NCBI RefSeq assembly: GCF_032595355.1
Contig: NZ_JASMWN010000005.1
Coordinates: forward strand, 62,001 to 126,000
Length of the DNA stretch: 64,000 nucleotides
Direction of reading: 5' to 3'
Source: Sedimentitalea todarodis
Lineage (GTDB): Bacteria; Pseudomonadota; Alphaproteobacteria; Rhodobacterales; Rhodobacteraceae
The first letter of the stretch is position 1, and each line of letters begins with the position of its first letter. A program made the translations under genes and the position numbers. The notes under the pieces are model-generated. The model was not told the DNA's origin. It worked only from the letters and a program-made list of their open reading frames with translations, and made no database searches. Below, one piece after another: positions 33,864 to 42,732 of this stretch.

Positions 33864-35176
33864 CTTGCTATTCCCATCACAACGTCAGGAAGCCATGTGG
33901 CGATTCCGGGAAACAGGCATAGGACAACAATCGCCAGCACCATGCAAGCAACGTAGGGCAAGGAGCCGAGCAGGATGGTCTTGAGCGAGATATCAGGCGC
34001 GATACCGTTGATGACATAGAGGTTCAGACCGACCGGCGGGCTGATCAGGCCGATTTCCATGTTGATGGTCAGAACCACCGCAAACCAGATCGGGTCGAAC
34101 CCGGCGGAGGTGATGATCGGCAACAGGATCGGCGCGGCCATGAGGATCACGGCGACGGGCGGCAGGAAAAAGCCCGCGATCAGCAGAAACAGATTGACCG
34201 CCCCCATCAACACCCAACGGTTCACATCCAGCGTACCGATCCATTCGGCGATGGACTGGGTGATGAAGAGGCTGGAGAGCATGTATGAAAACACCCCGGC
34301 GGCGGCGATGATGAACAGGATCATCACGCTCTCGCGGGTTGAGTCGCGCAGCACCACCCACAAGTCGCGCGGATGCCAGAGGCTGTAGATCACCATGGCA
34401 ATCACAAGGCACAGCAAGGCGCCGACGGCGGCGGTTTCCGATGGTGTCGCGATGCCGCCGTACATGACGTAGAGAACGCCGAGAATGATCGCGAGAAAGG
34501 GCAACACGCGGGGCAGGATCTCAAACCGCTCTTTCCAGGTGTAGCTGCCCGAGTTCAGCAGCGCGGTGTTGCCCGAACGCCAGGTCGAATAGAGCGACCA
34601 GGCCATGAACAACCCGACGAGCAGCAGGCCGGGAAACACGCCCGCCAGAAACAGGCGACCGATGCTGGTTTCCGTGGCGATACCGTAGACGATCATCGTG
34701 ACCGAGGGCGGGATCAGTATGCCCAGCGTGCCGCCAGCCGCGATGGAACCGGCAGCAACCCCATCGGGATAGCCGCGTTTTCGCATTTCGGGGATGCCCA
34801 TCTTGCCGATCGCGGCACAGGTGGCAGGGCTGGATCCGGACATGGCGGCAAACAACGCGCAGGCCCCAAGGTTGGAGATCACCAGCCCGCCGGGGATGCG
34901 CGTCAGCCAGCGCTCCAGCGCCTCATAGAGATCCGCGCCCGCTCGGGTCGAGGCGATGGACGCCCCCATGATGATGAACATCGGGATCGACAACAGGGCA
35001 AAATTGTCAAGCTTGCCGAACAGGATTTCCGGCATGAGTTCGAGGCTGCGGATCCCGTCAAAGGTAATGAGAAATCCCGCCGAGACGATCAGCAGACCCA
35101 GGGCGACAGAAACTCCGGAAAACAGCACGAGGATGGTGACGATTGCGACAGCTGCGCCGAGCACGAGCGGGTCCAT
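33860..35176 (-). CDS. matM: TRAP transporter large permease (malonate, MatM/DctM type)
   Basis: A 438-residue TRAP large membrane subunit with about twelve spans. The family phrases ELMPEILFGKLDNFALLSIPMF, GSSPATCAAIGKMGIPEM and GGTLGILIPPSVTMIVYG are clear. The start at 35176 follows GGAGG and shares a base with the stop of the small permease. The malonate assignment is from the adjacent malonyl-CoA genes and the family arrangement matPQM. Confidence 0.9.
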   Translation of the reverse strand: MDPLVLGAAVAIVTILVLFSGVSVALGLLIVSAGFLITFDGIRSLELMPEILFGKLDNFALLSIPMFIIMGASIASTRAGADLYEALERWLTRIPGGLVISNLGACALFAAMSGSSPATCAAIGKMGIPEMRKRGYPDGVAAGSIAAGGTLGILIPPSVTMIVYGIATETSIGRLFLAGVFPGLLLVGLFMAWSLYSTWRSGNTALLNSGSYTWKERFEILPRVLPFLAIILGVLYVMYGGIATPSETAAVGALLCLVIAMVIYSLWHPRDLWVVLRDSTRESVMILFIIAAAGVFSYMLSSLFITQSIAEWIGTLDVNRWVLMGAVNLFLLIAGFFLPPVAVILMAAPILLPIITSAGFDPIWFAVVLTINMEIGLISPPVGLNLYVINGIAPDISLKTILLGSLPYVACMVLAIVVLCLFPGIATWLPDVVMGIAR

Positions 35177-35724
35177 CAGCGGTCCTCCAGCCCGAACGGC
35201 GCATCGGCACCGGTGATGACCGCGACCAGATCGGCGGCGAGTTGAAGCAGCAAGAGGCCAAACCCGACCGGCAACGCCAGGTAGGGAATCCAAAGACGCA
35301 CCGCCCAGACGGTGTCGGATGTCCACCCCCGCGCCCAGGCGAAATGCCAGTAGTCATAGCCATACCAGAGCATCACCGCGACGATGGCGATGGAAAGCGA
35401 CAGGGTAAAGATGGCCAGAACCTTGCGCGCCCGCATCGGAAGCGACAGCGGGACCAGATCGACATTCACATGCCCTCGCAGGCGCTGCACATACGGCAAC
35501 CCGATCAGCGTGGCCGCCACCATCAGATAGATCACCGCCTCGGTCTGCCAGATGGTTGATCCATTCAGCACGAAGCGGACGAAAATCATCTGGCAGGTGA
35601 TCGCGACCGCCAGCACGATCATCGCGGCCGAGAACCAGCCGGCCAAAGTCGAGAGACCCGCAATGGCCCTCAGAATCCGGCTGTTCCCGGTCCTGGCGGC
35701 GGCGGCGCTACTGTGGCCTGACAT
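35176..35724 (-). CDS. matQ: TRAP transporter small permease (malonate, MatQ/DctQ type)
   Basis: A 182-residue small TRAP subunit with four spans; key family phrases are CQMIFVRFVLNGSTIWQTEA, LRGHVNVDLVPLSLP and LPVGFGLLLLQ. The open frame reaches 35781 and overlaps the matP stop, but the extra segment would contain a strong GC hairpin. ATG 35724, preceded by AGGGAAA, is therefore preferred. Confidence 0.9.
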   Translation of the reverse strand: MSGHSSAAAARTGNSRILRAIAGLSTLAGWFSAAMIVLAVAITCQMIFVRFVLNGSTIWQTEAVIYLMVAATLIGLPYVQRLRGHVNVDLVPLSLPMRARKVLAIFTLSLSIAIVAVMLWYGYDYWHFAWARGWTSDTVWAVRLWIPYLALPVGFGLLLLQLAADLVAVITGADAPFGLEDR

Positions 35725-35749
35725 GCGGCTTTCCCTTGCTCGACGGGCT

Positions 35750-35769
35750 GGCGGCCCGTTGGGGCCGCC
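35750..35769 (-). other. GC hairpin between matP and matQ
   Basis: On the transcribed strand GGCGGCCC and GGGCCGCC form an eight-pair stem with a four-base loop (35769-35762 and 35757-35750), nine bases after the matP stop. No U tract follows. It may protect the 3' end of the binding-protein message and reduce permease expression. Confidence 0.5.
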
Positions 35770-35777
35770 CGGGTCGT

Positions 35778-36764
35778 TCATTCAACAGCCAGCGCCTTGT
35801 CCAGCAGGTCCTGCCCGTCCGGAACAGACTCGACAAAGGATTTATAGCTGGTTTCCATGGCGATCGCGCGCCACGCCTCGAAATCCTCGGGCGTCATCTC
35901 GGCGATCTCCACTCCGGCGTCGCGGAACACCTCGACCGAAGCGGCATCCTGCTTCTTGGCTTCTTCCAGATAGAACGTCTCGGCCTTGGCGGCACCCGCG
36001 AGCAATGCCTCTTGCTGGGCCTCGGTCAGGCCCTCGAACGTCGATTTGTTCATCAAGAGCGGCTGATACATGAACCACAGCGCCACATCGGCCGCCGGGG
36101 TATAGCAGGCCACCTGCTCGTATATGCGATAGGACACGAAGGATGACGACGAGGTATTGGCCGCGTTCAAAACGCCGGTCTGCATGGCGTTGTAGATCTC
36201 CGAACTGGCCATCGACGCGATAGACGCCCCTGCTCCCGCCAGCATCTGTTCAAACGCCTTGCCCGCCGCGCGGGTCTGCAGGCCCTGAACATCCTCGGGT
36301 TTGGTGATGCATTTGTCCTTGCCGGCAAAACCGCCCGCCAGATAGCCATGCACCAGCACCATGACGTCATCCTCGGCCATCGTGGCCTGGATCGCCTCCA
36401 TGAACGGGCTTTGATTCAGGCGCGCGGCGTGATCGTGGTTTTTCACGAGACCGGGCATCAGTGTCAGATTGTAGGCGGGTTGCTGTCCTCCGGCATAGGA
36501 CAGCGGAAAAACCGTCATATCCAGCTGGCCACGCGACAGGGGTTTGTACTGTTCGCGGGGCTTGAACAGAGACTTGGAGCCGAAGATCTTGATTTCCAGA
36601 TCAACATCCGCCGCCGCAACTTCGTCAGCCACAATCTGGGCGACCTGATGGCGAACATCCTTGTTCGACCATTGGTGCGACAGGCGCAGTTCGGTAGCAC
36701 CAGACGTGCCTGCCATGATCATCAGCGCCGCTGATGCGGCGGCTGTCAGCAAATTGGTTTTCAT
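35778..36764 (-). CDS. matP: TRAP substrate-binding protein (malonate, MatP/DctP type)
   Basis: A 328-residue periplasmic binding protein with signal peptide (AAASAALMIMAGTSGATEL). The DctP core shows the conserved arginine segment GLQTRAAGKAFEQML that binds the substrate carboxylate, and the phrase LWFMYQPLLMNKSTFEGL. The frame continues 31 codons upstream, but ATG 36764 follows GGGAGGAAAAA. It is the first gene of the mat operon. Confidence 0.92.
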   Translation of the reverse strand: MKTNLLTAAASAALMIMAGTSGATELRLSHQWSNKDVRHQVAQIVADEVAAADVDLEIKIFGSKSLFKPREQYKPLSRGQLDMTVFPLSYAGGQQPAYNLTLMPGLVKNHDHAARLNQSPFMEAIQATMAEDDVMVLVHGYLAGGFAGKDKCITKPEDVQGLQTRAAGKAFEQMLAGAGASIASMASSEIYNAMQTGVLNAANTSSSSFVSYRIYEQVACYTPAADVALWFMYQPLLMNKSTFEGLTEAQQEALLAGAAKAETFYLEEAKKQDAASVEVFRDAGVEIAEMTPEDFEAWRAIAMETSYKSFVESVPDGQDLLDKALAVE

Positions 36765-36847
36765 TTTTTCCTCCCATGATGCCCGGCGTCTCGAATCCAG
36801 ACCCCTGCACGACAGTGTTCGGGTTGGGTCATTCCAAGTCAAGCTTT

Positions 36848-36857
36848 TTGTATACAA
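36848..36857. promoter_or_regulatory. TTGTATACAA operator candidate for the GntR regulator
   Basis: A perfect ten-base palindrome with the T-x-GT-N2-AC-x-A form bound by FadR/FCD-type GntR regulators. It lies between the divergent matP and matR starts, 47 bases before matR. From memory, rhizobial MatR recognises a similar TTGTATACA-like element; that comparison was not checked. Confidence 0.6.
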
Positions 36858-36903
36858 TAATATATGTATTGCGTACCAAGAAGCGAGATACTAGGATTCG
36901 TGA

Positions 36904-37557
36904 ATGGATATGCGCCGCGCCGATTTGATAGCCGACGAGTTGGAAAAGATGATCTTTACCGGCGCGTTCACGGACGGAGACCGATTGGACGAAATCCGAC
37001 TGGCAGGTCAGTTCAGCGTGTCACGGACTCCGATCCGTGAGGCCTTTCAGCGTCTGGTCGCATCCGGGCTGGCGGTGCAAATTCCCCGTCGCGGCGTGTT
37101 CGTTGCGCAGCCCGGACCAGTTGAATTGATGGAAATGTTCGAAACGATGGCCGAGATCGAAGCCGCTTGCGCCCGGCTCGCCGCGATGCGGATCTCGGAC
37201 ACGGCGCTCGTGGAACTGGACGAGATCAACCAAGAGTGCCTTCAGGCCATGAAAGCCAAAGATATCGACAGGTACTATCAAGAGAACGAGCGGTTTCATC
37301 AGACCATCTACCAGCAGTCGGGCAACAGCTTTCTGGCCAAGGAAGCGCGGCGACTACAGCATCGTCTGAAGCCATACCGGCGTATCCAACTGCATCTGCG
37401 CGGTCGCATGGCACAGTCGATGGCCGAACACGAAACCATTGTCACGGCCCTGAGAGACGGTGATTCCCTTGGCGCTGCAGACGCGATGCGCGGTCATGTG
37501 GCGGTGCAAGGGGAGAAGTTCCACCACCTCATGTCCAGCATCACCAAGACGCCATAG
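36904..37557 (+). CDS. matR: GntR/FCD transcriptional regulator of malonate genes
   Basis: A 217-residue regulator. The N-terminal winged helix is clear (FSVSRTPIREAFQRLVASGLAVQIPRRGVFVA). The C-terminal FCD domain carries the metal-ligand histidines in RFHQTIYQQSGN, MAEHETIVTAL and AMRGHVAVQG. It is transcribed away from matP, with an operator-like palindrome between, the arrangement of MatR in rhizobia. ATG 36904 is used; MRRAD at 36910 is possible. Confidence 0.85.
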   Translation: MDMRRADLIADELEKMIFTGAFTDGDRLDEIRLAGQFSVSRTPIREAFQRLVASGLAVQIPRRGVFVAQPGPVELMEMFETMAEIEAACARLAAMRISDTALVELDEINQECLQAMKAKDIDRYYQENERFHQTIYQQSGNSFLAKEARRLQHRLKPYRRIQLHLRGRMAQSMAEHETIVTALRDGDSLGAADAMRGHVAVQGEKFHHLMSSITKTP

Positions 37558-37569
37558 ATAGCTGATTTT

Positions 37570-38967
37570 TCACGCGTTCGGCTCGGCTATGGCAATTGCC
37601 GGGCCAGCCTGCTCAATAGCCGTCCCCGCAGCGAATAACACGTCCTCCCTGAACCTGCCCGCGATCAGTTGCACACCAACCGGGATCTGGTTCACCTGCC
37701 CCGTCGCGACCGACAGCCCCGGCAACCCGAGCGTCGGCAGCGCCCGTTGCGTGAGCTGCGCGCGAAACACCCGCGCAAAATCTGCCTCGGATCGCACGTC
37801 GAGTTGTTGTTCAAACGGCAGCTCGCCGGAAACCGGGCAGAGCAGAACCGTGTATCGGCCCAGAAACTGCTCCCATTCGCGGATCAGCCCGACGCGGGTT
37901 TTCAGAGCCATCATGACACGTTCAAGGTCGATCGCTCCGGCGTCCGCAATCATCTGTGCTGCGACAAACATCGCATCGGGTTCACCCTCATTTGCGATCA
38001 TGTCGCCCGCCGCAAACTGGTTTTCCGCCATCCAGAGGATCGCATTGATGCGGGCCGCCTCCTGCATCGGCGGGCAATCCACCTGATCGACGGTCCATCC
38101 CGCATCACGGAGCCGCTCTGCCGCGTCCAGCAGCGCCGCCTGCACGTCGTCGGCGACCTCCATGCCATCGGGCACCAGAGTCAGCGCCGCGCGCTTTTCG
38201 AACGGCCCCTGATCCAACGGTGCGACGGTTTGCCAGGGATCACGCGGGTCGCGCGCCGACATGGCGGCGAGCGACAGGCGGATGTCCTCGATACTGCGCG
38301 CCAGCGGTCCCGACACCGCCATCATCTGGGCCCCGATGAACCGATCACCACCGGTCGCATTGTGCGCAGGCACCCGACCAAGGCTGGGCCTCAACCCGTG
38401 CAAGCCGCAGGCATAGGCCGGATACCGGACCGAACCCGCGATGTCGGTGCCATGACCGATTGCGCACAGCCCGGCGGCCACCGCCGCGCCCGCACCGCCC
38501 GACGAGCCGCCCGGCGTGATCGACGGATCGCGTGGATTGAGTGTTTGACCATGCAGATTGTTGCGCGTGAACCACCGCAGGGAAAAGGCCGGAGTGTTGG
38601 TGCGCCCGATAATCACGGCACCGGCTTTGCGCAGGTTGGAAACCACCGGATTATCCTCAAGGGCGACGAGGTTTTCCTGCAATTTCAGCCCGTTCGTGGT
38701 GGCGTGGCGTTGCTGATCGACATTGACCTTGATCGTTACAGGAACGCCGCACAGTGGGCCCGGATCCTGACCCCGTGCAATCTGCGCATCGACTTGCCCC
38801 GCCGCATCCAGCGATTCTTCATGGAAGCTGTCGACCACCGCGTTTATCAGGGCGTTGATGGCATCCGCGCGGTCCAGATGCGCTTGCGTCACCTCGATGG
38901 CCGAAACCTGTTTGCATCTTACGGCCTGCGCAAGCGCAGAGGCCGTCGATTTCCATAACTGCGTCAT
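37570..38967 (-). CDS. Amidase signature enzyme (possible malonamidase)
   Basis: A 465-residue amidase with the Ser-cisSer-Lys triad: Lys in VPVTIKVNVDQ, Ser pair in TPGGSSGGAGAAVAAG and the nucleophile Ser in GTDIAGSVRYPA (the usual GGSIR glycine is Ala). It ends 12 bases from the matR stop, convergent to it. Bacterial malonamidases belong to this family, and the malonate genes next door make that a candidate substrate, but nothing here proves it. The start at 38967 follows GGGAGGGGATC. Confidence 0.85.
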   Translation of the reverse strand: MTQLWKSTASALAQAVRCKQVSAIEVTQAHLDRADAINALINAVVDSFHEESLDAAGQVDAQIARGQDPGPLCGVPVTIKVNVDQQRHATTNGLKLQENLVALEDNPVVSNLRKAGAVIIGRTNTPAFSLRWFTRNNLHGQTLNPRDPSITPGGSSGGAGAAVAAGLCAIGHGTDIAGSVRYPAYACGLHGLRPSLGRVPAHNATGGDRFIGAQMMAVSGPLARSIEDIRLSLAAMSARDPRDPWQTVAPLDQGPFEKRAALTLVPDGMEVADDVQAALLDAAERLRDAGWTVDQVDCPPMQEAARINAILWMAENQFAAGDMIANEGEPDAMFVAAQMIADAGAIDLERVMMALKTRVGLIREWEQFLGRYTVLLCPVSGELPFEQQLDVRSEADFARVFRAQLTQRALPTLGLPGLSVATGQVNQIPVGVQLIAGRFREDVLFAAGTAIEQAGPAIAIAEPNA

Positions 38968-39225
38968 GATCCCCTCCCGGTTCTGATCACAGACTGCCGG
39001 ATAATGCACACTGTGATCAACGGCCTTGAGGTCGGGCGGGGCCTGGATCACATGACGTCCTCGCGAAACGCCCCTGACAAGAGCTTCGCGTTGTGAATTC
39101 CACCACAGATGGTGCGCGGTCTTGCACCCGATCACAACTGGCGGATATGTGCAACAATTCAACAAACTCGTCACATTGTGAACAAATTGATATTCCATTT
39201 TCGTGTTGTTCGGTTAACACGTGAA

Positions 39226-39762
39226 ATGATGAATGTGAGTAAGGTTTTGCAGGCGATGGTGGCCAATCAAGAGTATTCTGGTATTCAGGCAACTGTTTCA
39301 GAAGTTGCCGCGGGTCCTGCTGCGGACTTTCCAACCCGTCCAGACTGGAGAAGCGAAACCTGCCACTGCGTCTTTCTGGACCAGGTTCAAGTGGTCGACG
39401 GTGTTTGCCACAAGCAAACCATCAGGGCCGTGGGTGACCTGATATCCGGCGACGAATACCGTTTTCCCGACATGATCCACGACAGCCCGTCCAGCATCCG
39501 TGTCGAAGGCGAGAATGCCACGATCGAGTTTCGCACAATTGTGGAAGTCGGAAGCTCAAACATTCGGGCGCGCCTCACCCATTGCATCACACTGATGTCG
39601 GGCCGCGGCCACCTTGTGACGGCGGATGTGCTGACGACCTCGGCCAACCGGGTGCTCTTGGCCTTGCGCGACACCGTGATGCCGCGCGAAGACTATGCTC
39701 TGATCTCGAAGGTGACGACGCAAGCCCGCAAAAGCCAGCGCCAAGCAACTGCAGGCGGATAA
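39226..39762 (+). CDS. Hypothetical protein
   Basis: A frame of 178 residues with a mixed, rather soluble composition and no recognised motif; several Cys and His (TCHCVFLDQ, GVCHKQT, THCITLMSG) are scattered through it. The frame is open 39 codons upstream but without a ribosome site. Two tandem ATG codons at 39226 are preceded only by GTGAA, so the start is uncertain. It is divergent from the amidase. Composition is consistent with a real gene, but I cannot name it. Confidence 0.5.
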   Translation: MMNVSKVLQAMVANQEYSGIQATVSEVAAGPAADFPTRPDWRSETCHCVFLDQVQVVDGVCHKQTIRAVGDLISGDEYRFPDMIHDSPSSIRVEGENATIEFRTIVEVGSSNIRARLTHCITLMSGRGHLVTADVLTTSANRVLLALRDTVMPREDYALISKVTTQARKSQRQATAGG

Positions 39763-39792
39763 GGCCAACCACAGAAACCGTTTGCAGAACTG

Positions 39793-40131
39793 CTATTTCC
39801 GGTTCAGGATTTGAGTCGTCTTAAAGCGTGCATCATTGAGTATCTTGTCGACATCTTCCAGATCATAGGTTTCCGCATACTGAACAAGGTCAAGCAGCAC
39901 ATCGAGGATCCAACGATGTTCGGCATTGCGCTTTGGTCGCGGAGGATTGGCCGCGACAGACGTCTGCAGGATGTCCGCCATCCGTTCCGCAGCAATGCGT
40001 TTGCGTTCGCTGTCACCGTTTCCCTCGGTGGATTGAACTATCTCTGCCAATCGATACAATTCCTCTATTATTTTACCATCAAACCCTTGCGTGATCGCAT
40101 CTTCGATTTCGACCTTGTCATCGTCAGTCAT
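39793..40131 (-). CDS. Acidic hypothetical protein (112 aa)
   Basis: A small acidic protein, starting MTDDDKVEIEDAITQGFDGK and rich in Asp/Glu, with helical repeats (IIEELYRLAEIVQS, ILDVLLDLVQYAETYDLEDVDKIL). The longest frame is 25 codons longer; the ATG at 40131 follows GGGGA. It diverges from the TPR membrane regulator gene, and a palindrome (GTACGTAC) sits between them, so the two could share control. No known family seen. Confidence 0.55.
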   Translation of the reverse strand: MTDDDKVEIEDAITQGFDGKIIEELYRLAEIVQSTEGNGDSERKRIAAERMADILQTSVAANPPRPKRNAEHRWILDVLLDLVQYAETYDLEDVDKILNDARFKTTQILNRK

Positions 40132-40188
40132 CTCAAATTCCCCGCTTGTACCCGAGGCGGAAGAACGACAAAACCAAGCAAAGTGTAA

Positions 40189-40196
40189 GTACGTAC
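40189..40196. promoter_or_regulatory. GTACGTAC palindrome in the divergent region
   Basis: Eight-base perfect palindrome, with GTGTA and TACAC (40183-40187, 40194-40198) also forming arms around it, between the acidic protein and the TPR regulator. Candidate operator only. Confidence 0.3.
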
Positions 40197-40255
40197 ACCG
40201 CAACAAGACAAACAGTACATTGATTTACATTCATTTAACTTGAGGCCCCCAAAAC

Positions 40256-41938
40256 GTGACAGAGTTGGACAGCACCAACAGGGACAAGAGCGAAGGCGAT
40301 GTATCGCATGGAATCGAGCACACGCTCACGACCGTTCTGGCCTCGGGGGCGCTTGGGCATTCGGAACGGCGCGCCAATCTGCTCCGCTATCTCGTGGATC
40401 TGGAAACCTCGGGTCAGGGCGACAAGATCAAGGCCTACGCCATCGCCCTGGATGTATTTGGACGGGATGAAGACTTTGATCCGAATTCGGACAGTATCGT
40501 CAGGGTCGAAATCGGGCGGCTGCGCGATGGTCTGCGGATCTTTTATGGTGAACACGACGACCCGGACCTCTGGACGATTGACATTCCCAAGGGCACGTAT
40601 CGGCCGACGCTGAAACCGCCGAACATCGGTCCCGCTGTCGAGGCCGCACCACAGGCGGTGCGCCCGTTTCGCTGGGCGGTGTTCGTCTTGCCGATTCTGA
40701 TCGCGCTGCCGTTGCTCTACTACACCTTGCGACCGGCCCCGACGTCGGATGAAACGGTAACCTATCCTGTCTTGCGCATTGCAGTCATGCCTTTCGAGGC
40801 GGCGGGCGATCAACCGAACCTCGAAAAGGTGGCGTTCGGCCTCTATACAGAGCTGACGCTGGACCTGTCCGCCTATCCCTGGATCGCAGTCGTGTCGCCA
40901 CTGGATCCAGAAGAGATCGGCGCCGACTATGCACTCAAGAGCCAGCTGTTGTGGCAGGGCGACAACTTGCAAACGAATTCCCAGCTGATTTCCCTGCCCG
41001 GCGAGCGGCTGGTCTGGAGCAAATCCTACTCGATCCCGACGACGGCAGAGCACATACAGGAAACACATCTCAAGATCACAAGCGGAATTGCGTCGAGCCT
41101 GGGATCCGAAAACGGCATTTCCCCCGACCTGATCGTTGCCCGGAACGCGCGCAAGGCCGAGGCAAATCTCGAGGGGTTCCTCTGTTTCATAAGCACCTAT
41201 CAATATGTCGTCGAACCCACGCGGGCGGAACATCTGAGGCTGCGCGATTGCCTGGAGGATGCGGTCGAGGCGTTTCCCGAATTCGGCGAGGCCTGGGCCG
41301 CGTTGGGTGTCCTCTACATGGATGAAGTGCGCTTTGGCCGCAATCCGCGGCCAGGACGCGATTCCTGGAAGGATGCCCGCGTCGCGATCGACCGAAGCCT
41401 TGAATTGGCGCCGTTGCGAAACGCGCCATTGATGGCGGGTGTGGTTCTGTCGGTACAGGCACCGGATCAGGACCTGGTTCGCGCCCAACAACTTGGCCGA
41501 AAGCTGAGGGAGATGTTCCCACGGCATCCGGCAACGCTGGCCCTGATCGGATCGCTCCTGTCAGAGTTTTTCGGCCTTTGGTCCGAGGGGCTCGATCTGG
41601 CGCAACAGGCAATTGATCTCGAGAATGCGCCACCCAGTGGCTTCTTCGTTACCCCGGCCTTCTTTGCGGCGATGCAGGCGGATGACGCGGCCGCGCTGGC
41701 AGCGACCGAACCTCTGACGACGCAAACATCTGAAACGGAATTGCTGTTGAAATACCTGGCGGCGGCGCGCAACGGGAAACTTGAAATGATGGCCGAACAC
41801 CGCGCATTGCTGGCGCAAAAAGATTTGAGATCGGACGCCGACCTCATAGGTTTCGTCAGAAACCGGCGTTTCCATGATGAGCTGCAAGCAAGCCTCATCC
41901 GCCAGTTGGAAGCGGCCTTTCTGATCGGCAATGGCTAG
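40256..41938 (+). CDS. TPR-containing transmembrane regulator-like protein
   Basis: A 560-residue protein with a GTG start. Residues about 15-115 carry the signature RRANLLRYLVDLE...DPNSDSIVRVEIGRLRDGL, which I recall from the N-termini of CadC-like or adenylate-cyclase-like transmembrane proteins of alphaproteobacteria, probably DNA-binding or protein-binding. One span (RWAVFVLPILIALPLLYYTL, about 140-160) separates it from a periplasmic part with a TolB/FlgO-like region (VLRIAVMPFEAAGD) and C-terminal TPR-type helices. The signal it senses is unknown. Confidence 0.7.
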   Translation: MTELDSTNRDKSEGDVSHGIEHTLTTVLASGALGHSERRANLLRYLVDLETSGQGDKIKAYAIALDVFGRDEDFDPNSDSIVRVEIGRLRDGLRIFYGEHDDPDLWTIDIPKGTYRPTLKPPNIGPAVEAAPQAVRPFRWAVFVLPILIALPLLYYTLRPAPTSDETVTYPVLRIAVMPFEAAGDQPNLEKVAFGLYTELTLDLSAYPWIAVVSPLDPEEIGADYALKSQLLWQGDNLQTNSQLISLPGERLVWSKSYSIPTTAEHIQETHLKITSGIASSLGSENGISPDLIVARNARKAEANLEGFLCFISTYQYVVEPTRAEHLRLRDCLEDAVEAFPEFGEAWAALGVLYMDEVRFGRNPRPGRDSWKDARVAIDRSLELAPLRNAPLMAGVVLSVQAPDQDLVRAQQLGRKLREMFPRHPATLALIGSLLSEFFGLWSEGLDLAQQAIDLENAPPSGFFVTPAFFAAMQADDAAALAATEPLTTQTSETELLLKYLAAARNGKLEMMAEHRALLAQKDLRSDADLIGFVRNRRFHDELQASLIRQLEAAFLIGNG

Positions 41939-42117
41939 AACGTTTCGCGGTTGACTTGGCGTATCTGGTATCACCTGCCACGTTGAGAACCATGATTTCG
42001 GCCATAATAGGTAAGCGAGGATCAGCGCAAAACGCTATGGAAGCAACGCGCTGCATGACCCAGGCCAAGCGCTTCGGATCGTGTTCCTCACCCCCTCTGG
42101 GTGACCCCCGGATCGGA

Positions 42118-42651
42118 TCAGACCGTCAACCCTGTCTGAATGCAAACCTCCGAGACCCAATCCAGCAGGCTGGGCAGCTGTCCAGGTAAACAGGTCGCCA
42201 TGCCCTGGGCAAAGTCCTGAAACTGTGCCTGATTTGTCGGGTTCACCGCCGTCAAAACCGGAATCCCGGCCATCATGGCATCCGCGATCAGCGGGCGAAA
42301 TCCGCGCCCGTCCGCTTCGTGCTTGCCAAACTTGTTGACGATCAGCACCTGCGGCAACCGTCCTTGCGTCGGGTTCAACGACTGCGCGACGTGACCGACG
42401 GCCTGTTCCAGTGCAGCGGAATCCAACCGGCATCCGCGCGACCCGGTGCCCAGCGATTGTGAAATGCGGAAGACCGGCCCGTCCGGCATCACCCGCACAT
42501 CCATGTCACAGAGGTCGTTGTCGGTGCAGGTGGTGTTGGACTGAACCACGCCACCAACATACAGACCCCGTGCAATCAGCTGGTCCGCGAGCTCTGACAG
42601 CAAAATGTCGGTCTGCCCACGCGCCATGGTTCTGATATAGGCCAGTGCCAT
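42118..42651 (-). CDS. DUF2478 family protein
   Basis: A protein of about 177 residues of the DUF2478 family, whose members resemble small nucleotide-binding (P-loop-like) proteins and often sit near molybdenum or nitrogen-fixation genes. Phrases used: LSELADQLIARGLYVGGVVQ, DMDVRVMPDG, SRGCRLDSAALEQAV and VLIVNKFGKHEADGRGF. ATG 42651 after AGGAGAAC is chosen over the longer frame at 42672. It lies behind the SDR gene, 80 bases after its stop, and may or may not belong to the same operon. Confidence 0.8.
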   Translation of the reverse strand: MALAYIRTMARGQTDILLSELADQLIARGLYVGGVVQSNTTCTDNDLCDMDVRVMPDGPVFRISQSLGTGSRGCRLDSAALEQAVGHVAQSLNPTQGRLPQVLIVNKFGKHEADGRGFRPLIADAMMAGIPVLTAVNPTNQAQFQDFAQGMATCLPGQLPSLLDWVSEVCIQTGLTV

Positions 42652-42732
42652 CGACGAGTTCTCCTGCTCCATTCCATGAATGTGGTGCCGGAAATCGCCT
42701 GCCCGGGCAAGAGCCGTTTTGGAACCGGGCAG

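Noticed and set aside
35725..35781. Longer N-terminus for the TRAP small permease
   Set aside because: Would translate a strong GC hairpin and overlap the binding-protein stop; ATG 35724 has a ribosome site.
41956..42189. Small plus-strand frame overlapping the DUF2478 gene end
   Set aside because: No ribosome site, low-complexity composition and overlap with a supported gene on the other strand.
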